Under the pieces are notes generated by a model, which was not told the origin of the DNA, searched no databases, and was given only the letters and a program-made list of their open reading frames with translations. A DNA stretch of 64,000 nt, taken from the NCBI GenBank assembly GCA_017450065.1, contig JAFSYI010000034.1, positions 1 through 64,000 on the forward strand. Reading direction: 5' to 3'. Made by a program: the position numbers and the translations under genes. Source of the DNA: Lachnospiraceae bacterium. GTDB taxonomy: Bacteria > Bacillota > Clostridia > Lachnospirales > Lachnospiraceae. Shown one piece after another: positions 34,272 to 42,156 of the stretch; position 1 is the stretch's first letter; each line of letters starts with the position of its first letter.

Positions 34272-34393
34272 GGACATTAATTATACTTATTCATACCTTT
34301 TTGTAACGTAAGTAAGTATATTTCCACAATACAATTGCAACAACCGGCTTTAAATGTTATAATTTTGATATTATCCGGAAGGGGGTGACTGAA

Positions 34394-34921
34394 ATGAAAT
34401 TTGTAATAGTCGGAAAAAATATTGATCTTACGGAAGGACTCAAGAGTGCCGTAGAAGATAAGATAGGAAAGCTTGAAAGGTATTTTACGCCGGAAACAGA
34501 GGTGCATGTTACTCTGAGCGTGGAAAAGGACCGTCAGAAAATCGAAGTAACGATTCCGGTCAAGGGCAGCATAATCAGATCCGAACAGGTCAGCAATGAT
34601 ATGTATGTATCCATAGACCTGGTAGAGGAGATAATCGAGAGACAGCTTAAGAAATACAAAAACAAGATAGCGGACGGCAAGTACGGCTCCGGAAGCCTAA
34701 AGGAAGAATTCATGGAGAAGGAGTACGATGATGAGGATGAGATCCAGATAGTCCGCAGTAAGAAGTTTGATATTAAGCCGATGTATCCTGAGGATGCTTG
34801 TGTACAGATGGAGCTTCTGGGACATAGTTTTTATGTTTTCTGCAATGCGGAAACAGACCAGGTAAACGTGGTTTACAAGAGAAAAGGCAATACATATGGA
34901 CTTATAGAGCCTGAGGTATGA
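34394..34921 (+). CDS. hpf: ribosome hibernation promoting factor, long form
   Basis: A 175-residue protein that joins two 70S ribosomes in stationary phase. The N-terminal domain starts MKFVIVGKNIDLTEGLKSAVEDKIGKLERYF. The C-terminal dimerisation domain runs from about 115 with FDIKPMYPEDACVQMELLGHSFYVFCNAETDQVNVVYKRK. An acidic linker lies between them. ATG 34394 is preceded by AGGGGG; an in-frame GTG at 34385 lies within that site. Confidence 0.93.
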   Translation: MKFVIVGKNIDLTEGLKSAVEDKIGKLERYFTPETEVHVTLSVEKDRQKIEVTIPVKGSIIRSEQVSNDMYVSIDLVEEIIERQLKKYKNKIADGKYGSGSLKEEFMEKEYDDEDEIQIVRSKKFDIKPMYPEDACVQMELLGHSFYVFCNAETDQVNVVYKRKGNTYGLIEPEV

Positions 34922-34953
34922 ACGGCAGGCGTCACAGACCGGTTTAAGAGATA

Positions 34954-34990
34954 TCCGGCAGTTGAACGAGAGGATTATTCTCCTGCCGGA
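34954..34990. other. hairpin in the hpf/thl gap
   Basis: TCCGGCAG pairs with CTGCCGGA across about 21 bases that contain an inner GAG...CTC stem. There is no T-run, so it is not a standard terminator. It may be part of an mRNA 3' end or a leader. Confidence 0.4.
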
Positions 34991-35032
34991 CTTACGATGG
35001 TTTGAGAGTGTGATGAGGATTAAGGGGAGAAT

Positions 35033-35098
35033 ATGTTCCTGATAAAGGAAATATGGCTCCCTTTATACTTTTTTGTTGTAAAAGCCAATGCGCTGTGA
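35033..35098 (+). CDS. possible 21-residue hydrophobic small protein
   Basis: An ATG with a good ribosome site (AAGGGGAG, five bases away) opens a 21-codon frame reading MFLIKEIWLPLYFFVVKANA, ending in TGA directly before the -10 box of the thl promoter. The hydrophobic centre could span a membrane. Nothing else supports it, and it is too short to judge by composition. Confidence 0.3.
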   Translation: MFLIKEIWLPLYFFVVKANAL

Positions 35099-35104
35099 TA
35101 TAAT
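35076..35104 (+). promoter_or_regulatory. promoter of the butyryl-CoA operon
   Basis: TTGTAA (35076-35081), 17 bases, TATAAT (35099-35104), with an extended -10 TG two bases upstream. Transcription should start near 35111, giving a leader of about 76 bases. Confidence 0.7.
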
Positions 35105-35116
35105 CGAACTCAGAGA

Positions 35117-35134
35117 CTGTTAAAAAATTAACAA
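35117..35134. promoter_or_regulatory. Rex operator candidate at the butyryl-CoA operon
   Basis: CTGTTAA-AAAA-TTAACAA matches the clostridial Rex consensus TTGTTAA-N4-TTAACAA at 13 of 14 defined positions. It begins about six bases after the predicted transcription start, where bound Rex would block RNA polymerase. Rex senses the NADH/NAD+ ratio and is known to control butyrate and butanol genes in clostridia. Confidence 0.7.
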
Positions 35135-35186
35135 ACATAAATGCAGCAAATAGTTACCAAATAATTAATTCAACGGAGGTATCAGA

Positions 35187-36383
35187 ATGTCAAAAAAAGT
35201 CGTAATTGCAAGTGCTTGCCGTACAGCTATCGGTACTATGGGCGGATCATTGTCAACGATTCCCGTAGCAGATCTGGGAGCTATCGTAATCAAGGAAGCT
35301 GTTAACAGGGCAGGTATCAAGCCGGAGGATGTTGAGCATGTATACATGGGATGTGTTATACAGGCAGGACAGGGCCAGAACGTTGCCCGTCAGGCATCCA
35401 TAAAGGCAGGTCTTCCCATTGAAACACCCGCAGTTACAAGCAATGTTGTATGCGGATCGGGTCTTAACTGTGTAAACCAGGCAGCACAGATGATAATGGC
35501 AGGAGATGCTGATGTTGTTGTTGCCGGTGGTATGGAGAACATGTCAATGGCTCCTTTCGCAATCCCCAACGGACGTTACGGATACAGGATGATGTGGCCT
35601 TCACAGAGCCAGGGCGGTCTTGTTGATACAATGGTTAAGGATGCTCTCTGGGATGCATTCAATGATTACCATATGATCACAACGGCTGATAATATTGCAA
35701 AGCAGTGGAATCTTACAAGAGAAGAGCTTGATGAGTTCGCGCTTAAGAGCCAGCTGAAGGCATGCGCAGCTATCGAGAACGGCGCATTCAAGGATGAGAT
35801 AGTTCCGGTTGAAGTTAAGAAGAAGAAAGAAACAGTTGTTTTTGATACAGATGAAGGCCCGAGACAGGGTTCCACAATTGAAGGACTTGCCAAGCTTCGT
35901 CCCATTAATCCGGACGGCTTTGTTACGGCAGGTAATGCTTCCGGTATCAATGACGGTGCTGCAGCTGTTGTTGTAATGAGCGAAGAGAAAGCTAAGGAGC
36001 TTGGTGTTAAGCCTATGGCTACATTTGTTGCAGGCGCTCTTGCAGGTGTTGATCCCACGATCATGGGTATCGGACCTGTTGCAGCAACAAGGAAGGCTAT
36101 GGCAAAGGCAGGCTATAAGATCGAAGACTTCGACATCATCGAGGCTAACGAGGCATTTGCAGCTCAGTCTGTTGCAGTTGGCAAGGATCTCGGAATAGAT
36201 GTTGACAAGCAGCTTAACCCTAACGGTGGCGCGATCGCACTCGGACATCCCGTAGGAGCATCGGGAGCACGTATCTTTGTTACTCTCCTTCATGAGATGC
36301 AGAAGAAGGGCGCAAAGAAGGGTCTTGCAACACTGTGTATCGGCGGCGGCATGGGCTGCGCAACGATAGTTGAGATGGACTAA
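35187..36383 (+). CDS. thl: acetyl-CoA C-acetyltransferase (thiolase)
   Basis: A 398-residue thiolase that condenses two acetyl-CoA to acetoacetyl-CoA, the first step to butyrate. Catalytic residues: C89 in VVCGSGLN, H354 in [10 protein letters not shown] and C384 in [10 protein letters not shown]. The conserved [10 protein letters not shown] is present. CGGAGG precedes ATG 35187. It is the first gene of thl-crt-hbd-bcd-etfB-etfA, behind a Rex-like operator. It is followed by an 800-base repeat-filled gap. Confidence 0.96.
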   Translation: MSKKVVIASACRTAIGTMGGSLSTIPVADLGAIVIKEAVNRAGIKPEDVEHVYMGCVIQAGQGQNVARQASIKAGLPIETPAVTSNVVCGSGLNCVNQAAQMIMAGDADVVVAGGMENMSMAPFAIPNGRYGYRMMWPSQSQGGLVDTMVKDALWDAFNDYHMITTADNIAKQWNLTREELDEFALKSQLKACAAIENGAFKDEIVPVEVKKKKETVVFDTDEGPRQGSTIEGLAKLRPINPDGFVTAGNASGINDGAAAVVVMSEEKAKELGVKPMATFVAGALAGVDPTIMGIGPVAATRKAMAKAGYKIEDFDIIEANEAFAAQSVAVGKDLGIDVDKQLNPNGGAIALGHPVGASGARIFVTLLHEMQKKGAKKGLATLCIGGGMGCATIVEMD

Positions 36384-36442
36384 GTATTTAACAAGGTTAG
36401 TTGATACCGCACTATCGGGGATCTATCGGGTTTTTATCAAAA

Positions 36443-37126
36443 GCCGGCCAAATACCCACTAAATGAAGAAAGAATTGTTTTGGTGGGTAAAAAAAGAGAA
36501 AAAAAGCCGGCCAAATACCTACTAAATAGAGAAAGAAATGTTTTGGTAGGTAAAAAAAGAGAAAAAAGCCGGCCAAATACCTACTAAATGAAGAAAGAAA
36601 TGATTTGGTGGGTAAAATGAGAGAAAAAAAGCCGGTCAAATACCTACTAGATGGAGAAAGAAATGTTTTGGTAGGTAAAAAAAGAGAAAAAAAGCCGGCC
36701 AAATACCTACTAAATGAAGAAAGAATTGTTTTGGTGGGTAAAATGAGAGAAAAAAAGCCGGTCAAATACCTACTAAATAAAGAAAGAAATGATTTGGTGG
36801 GTAAAATGAGAGAAAAAAAGTCGGCTAAATACCTACTAAATGAAGAAAGAAATGTTTTGGTAGGTAAAATGAGAGAAAAAAAGTCGGCCAAATACCTACT
36901 AAATGAGGAAAGAATTGTTTTGGTGGGTAAAATAAGCGAAAAAAGACCGGCCAAATACCTACTAAATGAAGAAAGAAATGATTTGGTGGGTAAAATAAGC
37001 GAAAAAAGACCGGCCAAATACCTACTAAATGAAGAAAGAAATGTTTTGGTGGGTAAAATGAGTGCTAGAAACTCAAAAAAATGCCTACTAAATCTGGGAA
37101 GAATGATTTTAGTAGGCAAAATGTGA
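36443..37126 (+). repeat. array of about eleven 63-bp hairpin repeats between thl and crt
   Basis: The word GCCGGCCAAATACCTACTAAAT recurs with small changes starting at 36443, 36506, 36568, 36631, 36694, 36757, 36820, 36883, about 36946 and 37009, with a degenerate last copy. Spacing is 62 or 63 bases. Each unit contains a stem ACCTACTAAAT / ATTTGGTAGGT around a purine-rich loop. The first copy has ACCCAC with GTGGGT and the last GCCTAC with GTAGGC, which keeps pairing. The rest of the 805-base gap (36384-36442 and 37127-37188) holds only the crt ribosome site. Confidence 0.93.
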
Positions 37127-37188
37127 GCTTCATAGTTGTGGCGAAGAAAAGCAGTAGCTGAGAAAAATTTGAAAGAAGGTGTAATTTA

Positions 37189-38022
37189 GTGGAGTTTGTA
37201 TTATACGAACAGAAAGATGCCATCGGCATTATAACCATCAATCGCGAGAAGGCTTTAAATGCTCTCAATTCACAGGTGCTTGATGAGCTTAACGAAGCTT
37301 TTGATGCAGTTGATCTTAATACCGTAAGATGTCTTATACTTACAGGTGCGGGTGAGAAGTCATTTGTAGCCGGCGCGGATATAGGTGAGATGTCAACACT
37401 TACCAAGGCAGAGGGTGAGGCCTTCGGCAAGAAGGGAAATGATGTGTTCAGGAAGATAGAGACCTTCCCGATCCCTGTTATTGCCGCAATAAATGGTTTC
37501 GCACTCGGCGGCGGATGTGAGATATCCATGAGCTGCGATATCAGGATATGTTCCGAGAACGCAATGTTCGGACAGCCTGAGGTGGGTCTTGGAATTACTC
37601 CGGGGTTTGGCGGAACACAGAGGCTTGCGCGTCTTGTTGGCGCAGGTATGGCTAAACAGATGATCTATACAGCACGTAATATCAAGGCAGATGAGGCATA
37701 CAGGATAGGTCTGGTTAACGAGGTTGTTAAGGCTACCGTTGACGAGGAAGGCAATGTTACGGTATCTGCAAAGGAGAACCTTATGGCAGCGGCTGAGAAG
37801 ATGGCAGCTTCCATTGCAAAGAATGCGCCTATCGCCGTACGTAACTGCAAGAAGGCAATAAATGACGGACTTGAGGTGGATATGGACAAGGCTATCGTCA
37901 TTGAAGAGAAGCTCTTCGGTGACTGCTTCGAGACAGAAGATCAGAAGGCCGGTATGGGTAACTTCCTTAAGAAGAAGGATGATCCTACCAAGGTGAAGGT
38001 GGTTGATTTCAAGAACTGCTAG
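37189..38022 (+). CDS. crt: crotonase (3-hydroxybutyryl-CoA dehydratase)
   Basis: A 277-residue enoyl-CoA hydratase that dehydrates 3-hydroxybutyryl-CoA to crotonyl-CoA. The oxyanion-hole segments are FVAGADIGEM and FALGGGCEI; the catalytic glutamates lie in CEISMSCD and GQPEVGLGITPGFGGTQRL. It is slightly longer than usual (about 260) because of an insert near 180-190 (DEEGNVTVSAKEN). The start is GTG at 37189 with GAAGGT upstream. It is the second gene of the butyrate operon. Confidence 0.94.
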   Translation: MEFVLYEQKDAIGIITINREKALNALNSQVLDELNEAFDAVDLNTVRCLILTGAGEKSFVAGADIGEMSTLTKAEGEAFGKKGNDVFRKIETFPIPVIAAINGFALGGGCEISMSCDIRICSENAMFGQPEVGLGITPGFGGTQRLARLVGAGMAKQMIYTARNIKADEAYRIGLVNEVVKATVDEEGNVTVSAKENLMAAAEKMAASIAKNAPIAVRNCKKAINDGLEVDMDKAIVIEEKLFGDCFETEDQKAGMGNFLKKKDDPTKVKVVDFKNC

Positions 38023-38051
38023 CATTTCGGCCTGAAAAATGAAAGAACTTG

Positions 38052-38341
38052 GTAACTATTCAGTACAGTACATAAGATTTAAAATATGATCTGTCATGCT
38101 CGCATGTAAACAGTATATTTTATGAATTTATGTATTTGAGCAGAACGCTTAGCGAGGGTGCTAAACATCCTGGGGATGTTTGCTCAGCACCGGCCGAAAT
38201 GAAGTGTAGACATTTTCGAATTTAGTATACATGCCGGATGGATCTCAAACAGCGAAGAATACGAAGTATTTTGAGAATTCATCATGAGGGGTACCACGAA
38301 GTGGTGGAGTCCTTATGATACTACTTGTTCTGAATAGTTGC
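38052..38341. repeat. MITE-like palindromic block between crt and hbd
   Basis: Bounded by GTAACTATTCAG (38052-38063) and its inverse CTGAATAGTTGC (38330-38341, one change). Inside are CATGCTCGCATG, the stem GGTGCT...AGCACC with inner ACATCC / GGATGT (about 38157-38191), CTCAAA...TTTGAG enclosing AATAC-GAA-GTATT (38258-38270), and a 39-base palindrome (38281-38319). It fills most of the 476-base gap; the remaining bases to 38498 are AT-rich with short direct repeats (gtaatacgtaatacg) and the hbd ribosome site. Confidence 0.7.
38281..38319. repeat. 39-bp palindrome, second copy of the 23594 family
   Basis: ATCATGAGGG and CCTTATGAT enclose ACCAC-GAA-GTGGT. The outer arms match the copy at 23594-23631, while the inner stem has changed on both sides (ACCGC/GCGGT there), which preserves pairing. 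Confidence 0.8.
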
Positions 38342-38498
38342 AGAACTTGTTAAACAGAACATATTAAATAACCTTTCTGATAAGCAATATGAAAAGGGAA
38401 ATTAGTAAAAAGTAATATGTAATTCGTAATACGTAATACGTAAAAAAAGTGGTAATTATAATCAGTAAGCAATAAGTATTAAAAATGGAGGAAACAAA

Positions 38499-39371
38499 AT
38501 GAAGGTTGGTGTAATCGGTGCCGGTACAATGGGGCAGGGTATTGCTAAGGCATTTGCCCAGACAGATGGTTATGAAGTAGCACTCTGCGATATCAAGCAG
38601 GAGTGGGCAGAAGGCGGTAAGGACAAGATAATCAAGGGTTATGATAAGCTTGTTGCCAAGGGAAAGATGACACAGGAGGATGCAGATAAGATAGTAGCCC
38701 GCATCACGCCCGGTCTCAAGGAAGATATCTGTGCAGACTGTGACCTCATCGTAGAGGCTGCATTCGAGGATATGGAGGTTAAGAAGACTACATTCAAGGA
38801 GCTTGATGAGATATGCAAGGATTCATGTGTATTCGCATCAAACACATCTTCACTTTCGATCACAGAGATCGGTAATGGCCTTAAGAGGCCCATGGTTGGT
38901 ATGCATTTCTTCAATCCCGCAGACCGCATGAAGCTTATCGAGGTTATCGCAGGCGTTAATACACCCGATGAAACAGTAGAATGCATTAAGAAGATATCTG
39001 AAGAGATAGGTAAGACACCCGTACAGGTTAACGAGGCAGCAGGCTTTGTAGTTAACCGTATCCTTATCCCGATGATCAATGAAGCTGCTTTCATTAAGAT
39101 GGAAGGCGTTTCGGATGTTGCAGGCATCGACTCGGCAATGAAGCTTGGTGCCAATCATCCCATGGGTCCCCTTGAACTGGGTGATTTCGTAGGACTTGAT
39201 ATCTGCCTTGCAATAATGGACGTTCTTTATAAGGAGACAGGCGATTCCAAGTATCGTGCATGTCCTCTTATCCGTAAGATGGTACGTGGCGGCAACCTTG
39301 GTGTTAAGTCAGGCAAGGGCTTCTATATCTACAACGAAGACAGGACCAAGACTCCTGTTGACGCGCAGTAA
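38499..39371 (+). CDS. hbd: 3-hydroxybutyryl-CoA dehydrogenase
   Basis: A 290-residue enzyme that reduces acetoacetyl-CoA to 3-hydroxybutyryl-CoA with NAD(P)H. It has the Rossmann motif GAGTMGQGIAKAFA, SNTSSLSITEI, the catalytic His in GMHFFNPADRMKLIEV, and NHPMGPLELGDFVGLD. The size fits the family. GGAGG precedes the ATG. It is the third gene of the operon, between two gaps that carry the repeated word TTCTGAATAGTT. Confidence 0.96.
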   Translation: MKVGVIGAGTMGQGIAKAFAQTDGYEVALCDIKQEWAEGGKDKIIKGYDKLVAKGKMTQEDADKIVARITPGLKEDICADCDLIVEAAFEDMEVKKTTFKELDEICKDSCVFASNTSSLSITEIGNGLKRPMVGMHFFNPADRMKLIEVIAGVNTPDETVECIKKISEEIGKTPVQVNEAAGFVVNRILIPMINEAAFIKMEGVSDVAGIDSAMKLGANHPMGPLELGDFVGLDICLAIMDVLYKETGDSKYRACPLIRKMVRGGNLGVKSGKGFYIYNEDRTKTPVDAQ

Positions 39372-39402
39372 GATATGTCATTCTTAAACGAATGCGAATG
39401 AT

Positions 39403-39427
39403 CCGGTATTATCTTTAATGATACCGG
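39403..39427. other. hairpin between hbd and bcd
   Basis: CCGGTAT pairs with ATACCGG around TATCTTTAATG. It lies in the 149-base gap, which also contains AGAAAG / CTTTCT and a copy of TTCTGAATAGTTAC (39472-39485). Confidence 0.6.
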
Positions 39428-39520
39428 TTAAAGATCCGTGACTATCCGGAAACATAGAAAGATATCTCGCTTTCTGAATAGTTACAAGTAGAATCAATAA
39501 TATATATGGAGGAATAAATC

Positions 39521-40687
39521 ATGGATTTTTCTTTATCAAAAGAACATGAAATGGCGAGACAGTTATTTAAGGAATTCGCCGAGAATGAAGTAAAGCCTCT
39601 TGCTCAGGAGATCGATGAGCAGCACAGGTTCCCCAGGGAGACTGTTGATAAGATGGCTAAGTACGGTTTCTTAGGTATTCCTGTACCCAAGGAGTACGGC
39701 GGACAGGGATGTGATATCCTTACATACGCTATGTGTGTTGAGGAACTCTCCAAGGTTTGCGGTACTACAGGCGTTATCGTTTCGGCACATACTTCACTGT
39801 GTGTTGATCCTATCATGACCTTCGGTACGGAAGAACAGAAGCAGAAATACGCAGTACCTTTGGCAAAGGGTGAGAAGCTTGGTGCTTTCGGTCTTACCGA
39901 GCCCGGAGCAGGAACAGATGCACAGGGTCAGCAGACCAAGGCTGTACTTGATGGTGATGAGTGGGTACTTAACGGTTCCAAGTGCTTCATTACAAACGGT
40001 AAGGAAGCAGATGTATACGTAATCTTTGCAGTTACAGGCAAGGTAGAGAAGCGTGGCAAGATGATGAAGGAGATATCCGCATTCATCGTTGAAAAGGGAA
40101 CCCCCGGCTTTACCTTCGGTACCAAGGAAAACAAGATGGGTATCTGCGGTTCATCAACATATGAGCTTATCTTTACAGACTGCCGTATCCCGAAGGACAA
40201 CCTTCTTGGAAAGCAGGGCAAGGGCTTCAATATAGCAATGCATACACTTGACGGTGGACGTATCGGTATTGCCGCTCAGGCACTCGGCCTGGCAGCAGGC
40301 GCTCTTGAGACTACAATTAATTACGTTAAGGAGAGGAAGCAGTTCGGTCGTGCGATCGGAGCATTCCAGAACACCCAGTTCCAGCTTGCAGACATGGCTA
40401 CAAAGGTAGAGGCTGCAAGGATGCTTGTTTACAAGGCAGCACGTGCAAAGGATCAGTATCAGAAGGATGGCAAGACATCCTACTCTGTAGAGGCTGCTAT
40501 GGCTAAGCTGTGTGCCGCTGAGGTGGCAATGGAAGTTACAACCAAGGCTGTACAGCTTCACGGTGGTTACGGATACATCAAGGAGTATGATGTTGAGCGT
40601 ATGATGCGTGATGCCAAGATCACCGAGATCTACGAAGGAACCAGCGAAGTTCAGCGAATGGTCATCTCCGCGAACATACTTAAGTAA
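39521..40687 (+). CDS. bcd: butyryl-CoA dehydrogenase
   Basis: A 388-residue acyl-CoA dehydrogenase. With EtfAB it reduces crotonyl-CoA to butyryl-CoA and, in clostridial complexes, couples this to ferredoxin reduction. It shows the FAD-binding FGLTEPGAGTDAQG, FITNGKEADVYVIFA, the mid-region ALGLAAGALE, RKQFGRAIGAFQNTQFQLADMA, HGGYGYIKEYDVERMMRDAKITEIYEGTSEV with the catalytic Glu in YEGTSE. GGAGG precedes the ATG. A 349-base structured gap separates it from etfB. Confidence 0.96.
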   Translation: MDFSLSKEHEMARQLFKEFAENEVKPLAQEIDEQHRFPRETVDKMAKYGFLGIPVPKEYGGQGCDILTYAMCVEELSKVCGTTGVIVSAHTSLCVDPIMTFGTEEQKQKYAVPLAKGEKLGAFGLTEPGAGTDAQGQQTKAVLDGDEWVLNGSKCFITNGKEADVYVIFAVTGKVEKRGKMMKEISAFIVEKGTPGFTFGTKENKMGICGSSTYELIFTDCRIPKDNLLGKQGKGFNIAMHTLDGGRIGIAAQALGLAAGALETTINYVKERKQFGRAIGAFQNTQFQLADMATKVEAARMLVYKAARAKDQYQKDGKTSYSVEAAMAKLCAAEVAMEVTTKAVQLHGGYGYIKEYDVERMMRDAKITEIYEGTSEVQRMVISANILK

Positions 40688-40757
40688 GACTCGTCAGGAT
40701 TCAGACACGAAAGCGATGACCGCTTGCGGGCATGAGCTTGAGTGGATGAAGACTGGA

Positions 40758-40799
40758 GCAGTTGCAACGCAACTGCGCGATCGAAAATGCGAAGCATTT
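40758..40799. repeat. two perfect small hairpins before the 45-bp array
   Basis: GCAGTTGC-AAC-GCAACTGC (40758-40776) and AAATGC-GAA-GCATTT (40785-40799). The second merges with the first unit of the tandem array. The 68 bases from the bcd stop to here hold no gene. Confidence 0.75.
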
Positions 40800-41010
40800 G
40801 AGATCTCGCGTCTTAAAAGAAGCAAGAGATATCAATAAGCATTTGAGATCTCGCGTCTTAAAAGAAGCAGGAGATATCAATAAGCATTTGAGATCTCGCG
40901 TCTTAAAAGAAGCAGGAGATATCAATAAGCATTTGAGATCTCGCGTCTTAAAAGAAGCAGGAGATATCAATAAGCATTTGAGATCTCGTGTCTTTAAAAG
41001 CAAGAGATAA
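40794..41010 (+). repeat. five 45-bp hairpin repeats between bcd and etfB
   Basis: Units start at 40794, 40839, 40884, 40929 and 40974, exactly 45 bases apart; the last is shortened and degenerate. Each unit forms a long stem: TTGAGATCTC pairs with GAGATATCAA in 9 of 10 positions, enclosing GCGTCTT paired with AAGAAGC. Units two to four are nearly identical. Confidence 0.93.
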
Positions 41011-41036
41011 ATATTATCAAAGAAAGGACAAAAACT

Positions 41037-41822
41037 ATGAAAGTAGTAGTATGTATTAAACAGGTTCCGGATACAAAGGGCGGCGTTAAGTTCAATCCCG
41101 ACGGAACACTTGATAGAGGTGCCATGCTTGCGATCATGAATCCCGATGATAAGGCAGGTTTGGAAGCAGCGCTCAGATTAAAGGATGAATACGGTGCAGA
41201 GGTTACAGTACTTACAATGGGTCTTCCCAAGGCTACGGACGTACTTCGCGAGGCATTGGCAATGGGCGCAGACAAGGGTGTACTCGTAACAGACCGCGTA
41301 CTTGGCGGTGCTGATACATGGGCTACATCAACCACAATAGCAGGTGCACTCAGGAATCTTGAGTATGATCTTATCATCACAGGACGTCAGGCTATCGATG
41401 GTGATACGGCACAGGTTGGTCCTCAGATCGCAGAGCATCTCGGACTTCCCGTAATTTCATATGCACAGGAAATAAAGATCGATGGAGACAAGGTTATCGT
41501 TAAGCGTCAGTATGATGACCGTTATCATATGCTTGAAGCTAAGATGCCCTGCCTTATAACCGCTCTTTCAGAACTGAATGAGCCCAGATATATGACACCC
41601 GGCGGAATCTTTGATGCAGTTGCTGCAGAGATTACCACATGGGGCCGTGCAGACCTTAAGGATGTTGAGGACGGTAACTTAGGACTTAACGGATCACCTA
41701 CCAAGATTGCAAAGGCATCCGACAAGGTTCGTAAGGGCGCAGGTGAGAAGGTTACACCCGAATCACCCGAAGAAGCAGTAGCATATATCGTTGGTAAGTT
41801 AGACGAGAAGCATATCATATGA
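41037..41822 (+). CDS. etfB: electron transfer flavoprotein, beta subunit
   Basis: A 261-residue EtfB/FixA protein: MKVVVCIKQVPDTKG at the start, NPDDKAGLEAALRLKD, the signature LIITGRQAIDGDTAQVGPQIAEHLGLP. Partner of EtfA in the complex with butyryl-CoA dehydrogenase. GAAAGGA precedes the ATG. A tandem hairpin array lies just upstream and two structured elements just downstream. Confidence 0.96.
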   Translation: MKVVVCIKQVPDTKGGVKFNPDGTLDRGAMLAIMNPDDKAGLEAALRLKDEYGAEVTVLTMGLPKATDVLREALAMGADKGVLVTDRVLGGADTWATSTTIAGALRNLEYDLIITGRQAIDGDTAQVGPQIAEHLGLPVISYAQEIKIDGDKVIVKRQYDDRYHMLEAKMPCLITALSELNEPRYMTPGGIFDAVAAEITTWGRADLKDVEDGNLGLNGSPTKIAKASDKVRKGAGEKVTPESPEEAVAYIVGKLDEKHII

Positions 41823-41974
41823 TTGATATAAGGTCGAAAAGTCGGCATACGTCGTGCCAGCACGTAAGGATGACCGACCTTGAGACCTTAACAAACATGA
41901 GCAAGGAGCGCGGCAGTGCGGAATGCGAATGTTTGTAGCATCACGGGAGCAAAGCGAAGTGATGCGTATATCAA
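41823..41974 (+). repeat. structured RNA-like element, copy 1, between etfB and etfA
   Basis: The outer arms are TTGATATA (41823-41830) and TATATCAA (41967-41974). Inner stems: AAGGTC/GACCTT (41830-41835 with 41876-41881), ACAAACAT/ATGTTTGT (41891-41898 with 41929-41936), GCGC-GGCA-GTGC (41908-41919) and GCATCAC/GTGATGC (41938-41944 with 41959-41965). Copy 2 directly follows and keeps all of these stems with changed bases. Confidence 0.85.
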
Positions 41975-42156
41975 GATATAAGGTCGAAAAGTCGGCATAC
42001 GTCGTGCCTGCGAAGCGAGGCAAGTAAGGATGCCTGACCTTGAGACCTTAACACGAATGAGCAAGTAGTCCGGCAGGACGGATTGCGGATTCGTGTAGCG
42101 ACGCATCGCCAGTCCTTTAGGACATCGCGAGAGTGAAACGGAGCGATGCGTATATC
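41975..42156 (+). repeat. structured RNA-like element, copy 2, between etfB and etfA
   Basis: The outer arms are GATATA and TATATC. Stems: AAGGTC/GACCTT kept; ACACGAAT/ATTCGTGT (42051-42058 with 42089-42096); GTCC-GGCA-GGAC (42068-42079); GCATCGC/GCGATGC (42103-42109 with 42143-42149). It is about 30 bases longer than copy 1 because of extra small hairpins such as GTCC-TTTA-GGAC (42112-42123). Confidence 0.85.

Noticed and set aside
36412-37126. Long repetitive ORFs on both strands across the thl/crt gap (235 codons minus, 173 codons plus).
   Set aside because: They arise because the 63-base repeat keeps one frame open; there is no ribosome site, the translation is a bare 21-residue repeat, and the 62-base unit breaks the plus frame. 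I treat the region as a repeat array.
40701-41010. Repetitive ORFs across the bcd/etfB gap on both strands.
   Set aside because: The 45-base repeat keeps a frame open by arithmetic. RNA-hairpin structure explains the sequence better than coding.
36443-41010. CRISPR array as an explanation of the 63-bp and 45-bp tandem units.
   Set aside because: The whole unit repeats with no unique spacers, and no cas genes are nearby.
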